Source: Papaver somniferum (Eukaryota; Streptophyta; Magnoliopsida; Ranunculales; Papaveraceae). From it: a stretch of 64,000 nucleotides of DNA. This document shows, in pieces, positions 10,287-21,847 of the stretch. A program made the translations under genes and the position numbers. The stretch lies in the NCBI RefSeq assembly GCF_003573695.1, contig NC_039358.1:194718418-194782417 (forward strand). Reading direction: 5' to 3'. The stretch's first letter is position 1, and every line of letters begins with the position of its first letter. The notes beneath the pieces were generated by a model. It was not told the origin of the DNA and searched no databases. It saw only the letters and a program-made list of their open reading frames with translations.

Positions 10287-11445
10287 TGTTAATTGCATAT
10301 TTTGCATATATTTGGTGTCTAATCCATGCTAGTGATTGTTATATATTCTTGCGAATTATTGTATATTATTCTTGTTTTCTCTTGTTTATGTTTTGCTAGG
10401 TGAATCATCCAAAAGAAGTGAATTGGCACATATTTGTTCAATAAAGAAGTTGGCTATAAGCATAGAAGGGCCAAAGACCAAGTAGAACTCGTTCGAATCC
10501 AGTAGTTCTTGATGTCATCTTGAAGGGGAAGAAAAGGCGAAGCCAACGGCGAAGGAATGGAGTTATTCCGACATCGTATGAGGAAATTATGGGCGTTCGA
10601 TGCAAGTTAAAGTTGCGACAATTGAGACAGCAAAGAATTGTCAAAGGCGCCCTACTGAATTACTTAAGGCACCCAAGGATTATGAATTGCACTGTCAGTC
10701 ATCCAAAACTGACAGGCTAAGGAGGATGTTCGCTGCTGGAGTTCAAACGGGTTGCTGGTTGATTTAGGATGATGGCAGTGATGGCAGCAAAGAATGGAGT
10801 TGATAAAACCCGATGGAGTTTGCTGACTTACTGGAAGTGAAGAAGAAGCTCGTAGTGGTGGTGTTGTTCATGAGATACATACGCGCAAAGATGTTAGCAA
10901 TACTGAGATGTTGGCTTTGTTAATGGGTTGCAGCTGACGATGGAGTTGGTACGTAATGTTTCTTTTCTTTCTATGGGGGAGTTGAGAACAAGATAGCGTG
11001 AACTGTGAAGCCGAGAAGAACTAGAGTCCAAACAGATAGAGCTTGGCCGTGGTTACGGAGATGGTTTGGTTGTTGATGTTGTTAAATGGTGATGGAGCTG
11101 ATGAAGAAGGAGACCACCGATGGTTTGATGCTCGAGAAATCGGAGAAGAGGTAGAACAGATAAAGAAATTGAATTGCTGCCGGTGAATAATTGATAGAAA
11201 GTGGGTTTAGAAATGGATAGATGGTAGCAGCGAGAGTTAAGAGGGATGGCAGTGATAATCGGGATTAATAGCAGTAATGATTATCGAGGAGTTAGCCGTG
11301 AGAAGGAGTTGGATTGCTGCTGCCAGTGAAAGAGTGGAGTCGAGTTGGGGTTGATTGATAACATGGTACGCTGTGGAGGTAATGAAGATTGATGGCTTTC
11401 AATGGAAGATGGGTTGAGCTCGTGGGATTGACGCTGGCAGAGACG
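10287..11445 (+). mobile_element. G1 5' LTR, first part
   Basis: This stretch matches 26419-27560 in the 3' LTR with only scattered differences, so its identity as LTR is direct. The match stops at about 11445, where coding sequence of the MULE-B transposase begins abruptly. The LTR resumes at about 19305. About 0.6 kb of LTR sequence present in the 3' copy (27560-27791 plus 30296-30680) is missing here, so the MULE-B insertion came with a deletion. A CTGTCAGT...ACTGACAG hairpin lies at 10692-10715. Confidence 0.85.
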
Positions 11446-12737
11446 AAGACATGTATCAACGGAAACAATGAGTTTTACCCATTTTCTTTTTCTATTATTT
11501 CTTCTGAAAACAAAGATAATTGGTTTTGGTTTCTGGAGAATCTTCAAAAACTTGTTGATGGTCGTCCGATTGTTTTCCTTAGTAATCGTGGAGAAGGACT
11601 TTTACAGGGCGTTCCAAAATATTTTCCTAATTCACATCACAGCTATTGCTTTTACCACATCAAATGTAATCTTCCCATTGGATCAGGTGATGCGAATTCG
11701 AAGCCCGTTCTTGATTTGTTTTACAAAGCTGCGTACTCTTACGCACCAGCAAACTTTGAAGAAGCTTTGCGGGGCATGCATGCATTTGGATGTGGGCATG
11801 TTGCTAACTGTATCAGGACTATTCCAAAGGAGAAATGGGCAAATACATTTTTCCCTGTATGCAGATATGGTGCTCACTCTTCAACTCTTGCTGAGTCCTT
11901 CAACAACTGGGTTCTTCCTTTCAAAAAGTTGCCTGCTTTTGTTCTTCTCGATGCGATACGGTGAGTTTTATGTTTAGTTTTTTATTTATGTAAGTCTGTC
12001 TACATTGTTTGCATACATGGATTTGCTTTGATCTGTAGATACTTGTACACATGTTTTTATCTGTGAATCTGCAACTGTGTGTACATTGTTGTACACATGG
12101 ATTTCCTTAATGTGTACATTGTTGTACACATGTTTTATCTGTATTCCTTTTTGGATCATGTTTTTGATTTTATGTTTTGTGTTTTTATTATGTTAGTTTG
12201 AAGGTTATGGAGAAGATGTCTGAGAGAAGGATACTAGGTCTAGAAACTTTCAACACTAGGCTCACTCCTGAATATGAGGCTTTACTAAAGGAAAACATTG
12301 ACATTGGTCGTACTTGGACTGTTGTTCAATCAATGGAAATATTGTATGAAGTCAGGTCTCCCCGGACTCATTCTGTAGATCTATTGCAGAAAACTTGTAC
12401 ATGTCACAGATGGCGAGTTAATGGTTTTCCTTGTGCCCATGCTTGTGCTGCCATTCAAGCTACGAGAGAAGACATATATTCATTTTTTGAGCCATACTTC
12501 ACCGCCGAATGGTATAACAGGACATACCAGCACATCATCTTGTCAATCCCCAATTATGACAAGCCGAAGTCTTATGATCCTAGTGATAGGGTTATTGTTC
12601 TTATTCATGTTCCTCCACCGGGTAGACGAAGAACACATCGCATCAAGAATTCATATGAGAAGCAAAAGAGGGCTATGATGTTCACAAAGTGCTTCACTCT
12701 TGGTCACCACAACAGAACTACCTGCCCCATGATTTGA
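11446..12737 (+). pseudogene. MULE-B transposase (MURA-type), 5'-truncated, two exons
   Basis: Exon 1 runs to 11960 (donor GTGAGT) and exon 2 from 12197 to the stop at 12737 (acceptor TTAG); the phases match. Exon 1 keeps the region around the second catalytic Asp, but it reads VFLSNRGEGLLQGV where Asp is usual, so Asp has become Asn. The Cys/His block YCFYHIKCNL and the third catalytic residue, Glu in TLAESFNNW, are intact. Exon 2 carries a SWIM finger (CTCHRWRVNGFPCAH) and a C-terminal knuckle (KCFTLGHHNRTTC). The first catalytic Asp and the N-terminal DNA-binding part are lost at the junction with the LTR. This copy is inactive. Confidence 0.85.
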
Positions 12738-15700
12738 TGATTTTTACTATGTTTCACTTGTTCAAAAGATTCTATGACTTTTGGTAATGTCTTTTCAATT
12801 TTCTTTTGGCTTGGATAATTAGTTCTAGGACATGTGTACCATTATGTACACCTTCCTGTAAACTTCAGTTTTTCTTACCTGTCTTTTTACAGGTGTACCT
12901 CTATGTACACCTTGGTGTACAATGGATGCTTCTAGTCTATTTTTGCTTAGTAATATTATATGTTTTCAGATATGTATAATTAGTAATTACTTTTGCTATT
13001 TAGAACCATTATGTACACCTTCTAAACATTTTATGCTCTTGTAACATTAACAGTAACTGTGCACAATCAAGTACACCTTAATATTTCAAAACCTGGTGAA
13101 TGAGATAAGTCAAAAACTTGTAACATTAATATTGAAACTAATAAAAATATATTAATTCAAGGTCTTTATAGTAGTGATAAGTCATAAACAAATTGATAAA
13201 AAATGAAATTTGAAAAGAGATAAGTCATGAACAAAGTGACAAGTCATAAACAAAGTAATAAAAACTGAAATTTGAAGAGTTGTCTGAAAGATAGAAAACT
13301 TTTAGAAAAGACTATTCTTCTTCCTCAACGGATTATTTTCCATACTCAGGCGCCACTGCTTGTGCTCTTCATCCGTTGCTACATCCCACACCTTTTCAAA
13401 CACTTCAACTTTTTTCAGCATCTTTGCCACCAATTTCGCTCTCATATCCTGACAAATTTTTTCGGCCCTCTGATGATCTCTTTCCATACTCTTTCTCTTC
13501 TTCATACCTCGTTTCATAAAGTAACAAGTGTACAGGAGGCAATCTGGATTTATTCCTTGTGTAGGGCATTGCATGATGTTTATTTCGTGCGGTTCTATAG
13601 GTGCATCACCATTTAGCGCTCTCTTCTTGTTGAGTTCCAACTGCATTACATTTGCCAGTTGTTGTGCATCTTTTTTATAGTCCTCATTTGAGTGCAGCGA
13701 GTTGTACCACTTCCACTCTTTAGCTATGAAATCAAACTTCAAAAGCGACCAGTGAAGTCCTACTGCCAATTGTACTGTAGAGTGATTGATGGGGATTAGA
13801 AGAACTTCCAGAGGCATGTCCCGTATGAAATCTACCAAAAGCCTTTGTACCTCGCTAATGTTGTTGTTCTTCACATAGTACTGAAATCAATAATTTGTTA
13901 GAAAATAAAATTAATTAGGTATACCTAAATCAGACCTATATAAAATCTAACAATCAAGCATTCATGCAAACACTTAACATAGCATTCGTCAATCATATGG
14001 AATACTGGTGTATATCTATGTCCACTCCTAAAGAAATCTACAAAGGCATACTGGTGTATATCTATGTCAATCAGGTGTACTAGTATGTACACATCATTAA
14101 ATTATCTATATATGACATTTTTTATTTGTTTTTTGAGAAAATTACACATGCAGTAGGACTCATAATTTCGCATCTCATGTACTTTTGATCATCTGGATGA
14201 CGGATGTTGTCTCTGACCATTGCATTGCAACGTCGATGGATGTAGAACTGCAGTACCGCTTGATCCAGATACTTGTTGAACATCAGTTCATCAAGTACTT
14301 TTCCCACAATCATAACATCTTCCCTGACTCTCGGATCTTCGAGCCTTGTTAGTTCCCAAGCTACAGAGCTGCGGAATCATAAAGGAAATGTTAACATGGT
14401 GTACATAGTGGTGCACATAACTTTTTTTCAATAAGATTTAATCATTCATATAGTGCGAGGTATTGTTTTGTGAACTTACGTCAGGCTTGCATAGTCAAAG
14501 AATTTATGTACCCTTTTTTTGTCTTGTCTTGGGTCCATGGCATGGTAAAGTGATGATTGACGGATATATGGCAGTGGGCGATAAGGATGATAATCATTGT
14601 CCTTTCTCCTTTTAGGTGCAGGATACAGTTGTTGTTCTTCCTCTTTTTGGACCCCCTTGCCTTTTTGATCCACTTTCGTCCTAACTTGTCTGTTTTTACC
14701 CTCGGCAGTGAAATCAGCAGGAAGTTTTTCCTTTGCATTTCTCTTTGGTGGTGTCTTGGACACCCTGCCAGCAGCTATTGTCTTTAACATCTCTGCTTCC
14801 TTCATCTTCCCAGCTCTTGTCTTTGCTGGTGGTGTCTTCTGCTCTTCTACTTCTTGACTGCTAAAAAATGCATCTCCATGTTGTTGGATGAACTGCACTG
14901 CTTCAGCAACGATCCTTTCTCGTACATCATCATTGGATAATGACCTTTGCGATGACTCTTCTTGAGGATCTTCTTGGATCAACAACTGAAAGCTTGGACA
15001 TTCGTGGATCACGGTTTCCATCTTTTCCTTCACGTCAGATGCTGCCATTCTGTAACAACCTTTTACAAGCTTTATGAAAACACTTTCAGACAAGTTGTCT
15101 AGGAGGTCCTCAATTGATGCATAAGGATCATTCTGCTGATCTTCTCCCTGTGTGAGTAAAAGCAGATTTTCTTCAACCGGTAACATGCCTTTAGGGTCCA
15201 GCTGAGATATGGCTTCAGCTGCGATTATAGTAGCCTCATCAATTTCAGCTGTTTCAGTGGCATCCTTGTATGCAGGTGTCTCTGGCAGAGAAGTTCTGAA
15301 AAAATGCATTTTTTGTTAGGTTTACACCTTGGTACACATATATAGAAAATGAAAATAAATGAGATCATTTTATACTTAGGCTTCTTAGCAGTTTCAGACA
15401 CAACACCTTGCCTTGTTCCATCTTTGCCATCCTTCTCTTCATTTGTCTTTGACAAAGGAGTGCTAAAATATTCAAGTTTATAGAAAGGGTATGAGTTATA
15501 ACATACTGGTGTACAACTATCTACACACATAAAAATAAATGACTGCCACATTTAATAAGAGTGATTTTATACCTTCGTTTTTCAGATTTGCCACCCTCGT
15601 CATCACCACCTTTGCTACCCTCTTTGTCAGTGTCATCACCGCGCATATCACCACCTTTGCCACCTTGCAGATCATCATCATGAATATCACCACCTTTGCC

Positions 15701-18530
15701 ACCACCCTCCTCCTCATCCTGCTGATCATCACCACCTTTGCCACCACCTTTGCCACCACCATCCTCCTCATCCTCATCACCCTCCTCCTCCTGATCCTTA
15801 TCACTGTCATCCACATCATCAGCTTTGCCACTTCTATTGCCTTCCTGACCTTCCTCATCATCATCATTATCATCATCATCATCACTGTCATCCACATCAC
15901 CAGCTTTGCCACTTGTCTCACCTTTCTCACCTTGCTCCTCCTCCTGCTCATCATCATCACACTCATCCTCACTTTGTAATTCTTTGTTTAATGAAATGAT
16001 TTCTTGCAAGGTTTCAACAAATAAATCAACAGTATCCTTATCATTTTGCACATTCCTCAGATCAGCTTCATAAATTTTCTTGGATTTTTCTTCAATGAAG
16101 CTAACAAGCTTTTGATGTTTAACCTGCAAGTCTGAAAGCTATTCCAATGCTTTATCTCTTTGTTGTTGTGCTTTGTACAACTTTTCCTTCAATGCATCTG
16201 TGTTATGTTGTTGCATGTTCTTCCTGTACTCTTCCATAACTTGTTGCTGCTCATCACTCCAAGGTTTTACCCATCCAGGTTGCATCTGAAAACATGCCAA
16301 AGTATCAACATGGATAACAGGTGTACATCTTTTTACATCTATGTTACAGGTGTATATTGTTGTACACATGACAAAATTTTATCACCATTTTGTAAACCTT
16401 ATCAAGGTTTATATCTAATGTACACACCTAGGAAGAAATCACTATCGTAAGAAAGTTATCGAGTTACCTTTTTCATAGCTTCATTAATGTCTTTCTCTAT
16501 TGTATTTCTGATATCACTTATCACCCACCTTAGAAACCTAGGAAAACCTTGTTCATTGCTTGGCGTCATGTTGTTGTTGTGTTCAGCAAACCAATACTGC
16601 ATTGACAAACAGGTAAAAGAGTTAGAAATGTTAGGACCCAACAAATACAGTGAACAAAAGCATGTACATTGGTACAACTTAAAAATTGTGTAAAAAAATG
16701 TACACATGTAAACTCACCAACAGGTAAACCATACAACCATTAACTTTAAGTGGTTCCTCAACATTTTTCCCTATGATATCCATTAAATATTTATGTATAT
16801 GCACTGGCCAGTTGGTTTTTTTCATTCTTTCGAACGATTCAAAGTAGGGAGAAAATTTTCTCTTGGTAATCCCGCTTCCATTTGTTGTGGTAAAAAAAAC
16901 AGTGATGCACAGGTACATCGCAAACAACACTACCAAGTCCTCAGCATTCCTCTCAATCTCGATATCCAACTTTGGATTTAACTTCATTATACACAAGATT
17001 TCATTCTCGACATCTAGTTTCCCCAACTTAGATTTTTCCTTCAGTTTCAATCGGTTTATTAGTGAACCGAATGTCTGCTCAACTCTAGTTTTGGTACATT
17101 CTCCTTCAAAAGGTTCTGATCCCACCATTTGTAATTCAAAAATGAAGAACAAATCTTCTGGCATACTCTCTACTTCCACAAACTTTTTATCCTCGGCAGT
17201 ATTGAAAACAAAGAAATTTCTTCCTGAATGATCATGGCGGAACTGGTTCACAATCTTCAAGATTGATTCTGGACTCTTGAACCATAGATCTCTCTTCTTC
17301 TCCTGTTTCTTTTCTGAGTTTTCCTCCTCCTTATTTTCAGCTTTTTTGTTAACAAAGACATCAACTACAGGCCAAAAAGGGCTCTCCTTTTGGTTCTCTA
17401 ACTGAAATTCTGTGAACCATACTTTGTCACGTCTCTTTTTACGTACTTCTCCATCCTTTTCAAATTTCTTGTTCACAAACTCGTTGATTGCATTAAAACC
17501 TGATCTATAAGGTTTGTTTGTATCTACGAAAATAGAAAAATGGGAATAAGAAAAGGGAAGCATAGCACATGATACTCATACAAAAATGCTGGTGTACAGA
17601 CCAGTACACTGGTACAGATAATGAGTACAAACCAGTACACTGGTACAGATAGTGATTACACTAGGAAAGATATGAGTAAAAAACACATAGCATGCCATGA
17701 ATCACATCTAACATGGATACTGTTTAACATGCCATTAACCATAACATCACATTTAACATGCCACGAAGCACTGCAACAGCATGGTGGTGTACCAGTATTT
17801 ACACACAAACAACAATTCTTACAAAAATTGGTCTAAAACACAGAGAACATGAAATGAAGCACTGCAACATCATGGCGGCAACAACACACATTAAGCCGGA
17901 AAAATAAGGGTGAAATATCATTCTGGTGCAAAGGTGTGTACACCAGTAAACACAAGTGACGGCACAACACACATTAAGCCGTATGAAGGTGAAATAGCAT
18001 GCTGGTGTACAAACCAGTAAACTGCTACAGAAACATCTTTAAAAAAGACAGAACATGACATGAATCACTGCAACAGTATTGTGGTGTACTAGTGTGTACA
18101 CACCAGCAACAATTCCAATAAAAATTGCTAAAAAACAAGATAGAACTAGACATGAATCACTGCAACAGCATTGTGGTGTACTAGTATGTACACACCAACA
18201 ACAATTCCCACAAAAATTTCTCAAAAATAAGATGGAACTAGACATGAATCACTGCAACAGCATTGTGGTGTATAGATTTGTACACACCAACAACAATTCC
18301 CACAAAAATTGCTCAAAAACAAGATAGAACTAGACATGAATCACTGCAAAAACATGGCAGTGTACTAGTATGTACACACCAACAACAATTCCCACAAAAA
18401 TTTCTCAAAAACAAGATGGAACTAGACATGAATCACTGCAACAGCATTGTGGTGTACTAGTATGTACACCGATACAAGAAATTGAATAAGAATTGCTCAA
18501 AAATAGACAGAACTGGACTTGAATTGTTAC
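11965..18530. repeat. Dispersed GTGTACA/TGTACAC motifs in MULE-B noncoding DNA
   Basis: GTGTACA, TGTACAC and close variants recur in the transposase intron (11990-12160), between the two genes (12830-13075), in the Ulp1-gene introns (13890-14110, 14395-14420, 15320-15350, 15500-15535, 16315-16430, 16660-16715) and densely in its first intron (17580-18480). Facing pairs such as GTGTACTAGTATGTACAC are common. I saw very few in the exons. The stretch 12738-13301 between the genes holds only such motifs and AT-rich sequence. Confidence 0.8.
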
Positions 18531-18886
18531 CTTTTTTTTCTTTTAACATATGTTGAAGGATTTGAAGACTTTGGAGGATTTGAAGGCTTTGATTTATTCT
18601 TAGCTGGTGATGTTTTTGAAGTTTCTTGTACTGAAATTGATGGTGAATCTTCTAATGATCTCTTTGATCTCGTTTTTGGTCCTGTTGATTTCCAAATTTC
18701 TTCTGTTGCAACTAATGGAGTTGGGGATGAAATTGGTGTTGAATCTTTTACTGTTGACTTTGATTTCGTTCATGGTGATGTTGATTTTTGAATTTCTTCT
18801 ACCGCAACTTCTTCTTCAGTTGATGTTGAATCTTCCATTGTTGGTGTTGCGTTTGTCTTTGAAGCTACTTTTTTTCCTCTCAACAT
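13302..18886 (-). pseudogene. MULE-B Ulp1-type (C48 peptidase-like) gene, eight exons
   Basis: Exons by splice sites are 18886-18531, 17523-16718, 16596-16468, 16285-15573, 15462-15376, 15295-14480, 14368-14146 and 13880-13302. The N-terminal exon is Ser/Thr/Lys-rich. Exon 2 holds the region LVVLFAMYLCITVFF usual in plant transposon-borne Ulp1 proteins. Exon 4 is a coiled coil followed by a long Asp/Glu/Gly-rich tract. Exons 7-8 form the protease part: catalytic His in GLHWSLLKFD, a WYNSL block where Asp is normally found, then CPTQG and PDC with Gln and Cys. Two in-frame stops (TGA at 18772-18770, TAG at 16141-16139), an uncertain exon 1/2 phase and the Asp-to-Asn change argue against function. 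Family members cleave SUMO-type conjugates; VANDAL relatives include the anti-silencing factor class. Confidence 0.75.
18061..18480. repeat. 92-bp tandem repeat in intron 1 of the MULE-B Ulp1-type gene
   Basis: The phrase TGAATCACTGCAA starts at 18061, 18154, 18245, 18337 and 18429, giving periods of 93, 91, 92 and 92. Each unit contains one facing motif pair of the form GTGTACTAGTATGTACAC, then ACAATTCC(C/A)(A/C) and CAAAAA-rich sequence. Diverged units extend left to about 17755. Open frames on both strands here are products of the repeat. Confidence 0.9.
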
Positions 18887-19304
18887 GATGTTCCTGATAC
18901 TGCACTCATCTAGATGTTTTGATTAGTAAGATTTAGGGTTTGGAAAGAAATGTTTTCAATATTTTGAAGAAATTTCTAGGGTTTGTCTGCAAAATTTAGA
19001 CCGATTTTTTTATTCTGCTTTTAGTCTGCAAAACAATTAGAATGGATTTATTATTTTGTTCGTTACGCTGCAGTTTTTAATCTTCAATTCAGTTTCTTTT
19101 TTGAGCAAACGTGTCGCAACCACGTTCATTGTGTCAGTTACAAAACTGATTCCATTCACCGTATGTGTGCTTTATGAAACACGTGTGGAGGTCAGCAACG
19201 TCTTTATACATTTTTTGGACTAATTTGTCCCTAGTTGGATCGGGTTGAACTAATCTGTTCTTTTTTGAGCGGTTTTGGACTGAACCGTTTTTTTCCCTTC
19301 TGCT
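18887..19304. other. MULE-B right flank, no gene
   Basis: This AT-rich sequence lies upstream of the Ulp1-type gene start and should hold its promoter and the element end. I see no clear TATA box, motif cluster or terminal inverted repeat. G1 LTR sequence resumes at about 19305 (CTTATGTACTTCTTTGCACG, also found at 30683). Confidence 0.4.
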
Positions 19305-20272
19305 TATGTACTTCTTTGCACGACCAGTTTTGAGCATGACCTAGTTAGGCTAATTTGGGTGTTTTGGCGACCACTCGACCGGGATTGATGCATGGGTGCT
19401 TCTACAACTTGGAGACAATAAAAGAAACACTTTTTGACCTAGAATTATATCTCTACATCTCATAATACATTTTTGTTCTTCATTAAAATTCTAGGGTTTA
19501 CCCCTTTAGGGGGGAACCGGGAAACGGTGTAAACATGAGAGGCTAAACTTAATTGATCAAGGATGAATTCAATGTTCTAGCGTGAAACTTTATTATTATA
19601 CAACTTTGTTATGAGTTTTAATCATCTTATCGTTTGTTTTCACTACATCTAATATTTATGAGTGATTCTTAGATTGATTTGGGATGCATACTAGATTAGT
19701 CTATTGATTGTTCTGTTGTTAGTATTGAGTTAGGAGATAAGTAATCGTCGAATAATTCATACACAAGTAGAATTCGCGAGACCTTGCAGAGGGATTCTGT
19801 GGAGCAATTGCGAGTGAAGATAACACCAGCAAGTGGACCTTGAACTAAGAGTTTAACTACTAGGGTCAACCTAATTAACAAAGCCTAAGCGTTCGATCGG
19901 ATTACACCTTGAGTGAGCTACTACTTGGTGGTTCGGTTGGATAAAATCTGATATTGGAGAGCTTCCGTATATGTGGTATAAGGAGTTTTGGGGATAGCAC
20001 TGAGCTAGCTTCTATTCTATGGTTGGTGATGAATGGTTCTAACGAAGATAGATAAGTATACTAATCCAGTTATCTCTTGGTAACGACGAAAGATTCCTTG
20101 ATCATATTTCTTTTATTTGTTATTCTTTTTATTTTACTTTGAACAAACAATCCCCCTTGTCTTTTATTATATTGCTGAATCAAATAACATATCAATTACA
20201 CAGCTCTCTGTGGGAACGATTTAATTAGTGGGAAATATCTTGATTAATTTGTTGTGGTTACGACATACATCA
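19305..20272 (+). mobile_element. G1 5' LTR, second part
   Basis: It matches 30683-31668 closely through its whole length, including CCTTTAGGGGG and the end GGTTACGACATACATCA. It ends two bases of the CA terminus before AATT and the primer site. Small differences, such as a missing ACTACCGCTATATTATT segment relative to the other copy, show independent decay of the two LTRs. Confidence 0.88.
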
Positions 20273-20277
20273 AATTT

Positions 20278-20295
20278 TGGCGCCGCTGCCGGGGA
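20278..20295 (+). other. Primer binding site of G1 (tRNA-Asp type)
   Basis: TGGCGCCGCTGCCGGGGA lies five bases after the LTR end. This is the well-known primer site of plant Athila and Tat gypsy elements. Confidence 0.9.
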
Positions 20296-20372
20296 GCGGT
20301 TGTTAATTGATTTGTTATTTGTTTAGCTTTTTTTTTGTTTTTAGATTTTTTGTTTTGTTTCTGTGAGTCGTC

Positions 20373-21794
20373 ATGTTTCCTTATGGACATAACATGTACG
20401 GAGCACAAGACCAATCATCATATTATAGTGGTAATCAATTTTGTTTTCAATCTCAATATTATGACAGCTAGCAACCATTCCTTGGGTATAATCAAAACCA
20501 ATCTTTTGGCTATGATCAATATTCTACGGAACCGTATGGTTATTCTCATGCATATCAACAACCTTATGATGGGTATGTAAGTGAAAAACCCCAAGGATGG
20601 GGGGATAGTTATGCTTCTAATCACGATTCTTCTAGTCTTACAGATCTAATGCACCGATTTATGGATAATATGGATCGGGAAAATCAAAAGTTGGACCAGC
20701 ACATTCAAATGATGGATGAACGCGACCAGATTATGGAAAGTTATGCTTCTAAAGATAGTTCTTCTACTCTCTAAGATCTAATGCACCAATTTATGAATAG
20801 TTTGGATCGGGAAAACCAACAGCTGGATGAACACAACCAAAAGAATGAAGATACACTTCAAAAAATTCAAGAGGTTATTGACAACCTAAGAAGAGAAATG
20901 GATCAAATTAAGAAGGGATTAACTAAGGAAAAAGTTTGGCCTTAAAGCCAAATCAATTCTGGCGTTCCCATGATCAATAATGGATATACGATTCATGAGT
21001 ATCTTGAAGATGAGCAACCTTTGGAAAGTCCTTACAATAGTGGTAATGTTATTCCAACTCCGGATCATTATAACGATCACTCGCCTATTCAAAAGGAGGA
21101 GAATGGATATGATGTAACCGTTGTTGTAAATGGTGTAACGTACTCAAACAGTGATTTTAGGATTTGCACCAATGAACTAGACTTTCTAGGAGATGATTTT
21201 GATTCCGGTGATGAAATTATTGAAGAGATAGAGATTGAGAATGAAACCAAATTGATTGAAGTTGTGGAAGACCCAATTGAGCTAGCCAAGGATTATAATG
21301 ATGCTGAGATTTTGATTGAAGCAAAAACTGACGAAGAACGGCTAAATAGTTTGATAGAGGACCACGATAAAAATGAGGTAAATAATTCATTGCAATTATT
21401 TAAGAATGATGAGGATCCCGTAATACAAGAGATTGTGGAAGGTTTGTCTAATCCTTTGCATATTTCTAAATCTTTTGATCCACATTACTTAGGATTGAGT
21501 ATTTGTGCTTCTAAAATTCTTAAGGATTATTTTGCTTCTAAGTATCCACCACTTTATGTGTTTGATTCTAGCATTGTGCAGTTTCACCGAGAGGAACCTA
21601 TAGAAGTTCCCTTATTTTATGTTCTTTATCCACTTTCGAGTGTAGAAAGGACTAAGTGTGGGGGAAGCTTTCAATCTATAACAATTTCATTATTTATATG
21701 TTATGCTAATCGTTCTGTGAAGTTGTTACTTGAGTTGCAGATTGTTTTCTGGGCAGACTACCAGATTTTCAGATTGTTGGTATATGGACGATAA
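20373..21794 (+). pseudogene. G1 gag-like protein of unknown function
   Basis: One frame of 473 codons from the ATG at 20373 is broken by three in-frame stops (20469, 20772, 20943) and then open to 21794. The N-terminal part is rich in Tyr, Gln, Asn and Gly (repeated GYNQNQ and YGYSH-like phrases). The middle repeats DLMH(R/Q)FM and is predicted to form a coiled coil (about codons 100-190). The C-terminal part is acidic. G2 (60915-61729) codes for a related protein with the same blocks, DHSPIQ(K/R)EE and VEDPIEL, so the frame is a real family trait. I infer a gag-like or accessory role from its place after the primer site; I do not recognise a domain. Confidence 0.65.
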
Positions 21795-21801
21795 CTAAAG
21801 A

Positions 21802-21847
21802 GTCGGGCTGACGACTTTAAACCAAGCGCTAAATGGGAGGCAACCCA
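21802..21847 (+). other. Paired hairpins of Athila/Tat-type elements
   Basis: GTCGGGCTGACGAC (stem GTCG/CGAC) is followed, after AAGCGCT, by TGGGAGGCAACCCA (stem TGGG/CCCA). From memory this pair is conserved in many plant gypsy elements with tRNA-Asp primer sites, just after the coding region. A second family signature, ATTGAGGACAATGTGAAGTG, lies at about 22183. Confidence 0.6.

Larger units (their letters stand above)
11446..19304. mobile_element. MULE-B fragment (VANDAL/Ulp1-type Mutator-like element)
   Basis: It holds the second half of a MURA-type transposase on the plus strand (11446-12737) and a convergent multi-exon Ulp1-type gene on the minus strand (13302-18886). This is the gene pair seen in plant MULEs that carry Ulp1-like genes, among them Arabidopsis VANDAL elements. 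The left end is cut inside the transposase. The right end lies between 18900 and 19305 and I could not see a terminal inverted repeat or target duplication. All introns and the intergenic space are rich in GTGTACA/TGTACAC. Confidence 0.75.

Noticed and set aside
15539..15979. Long plus-strand open frame of 146 codons rich in Ile, Thr and Phe
   Set aside because: It is the complement of the Asp/Glu/Gly-rich tract in exon 4 of the MULE-B Ulp1-type gene.
18039..18460. Several short open frames on both strands
   Set aside because: They repeat with the 92-bp tandem array and have no start context or domain.
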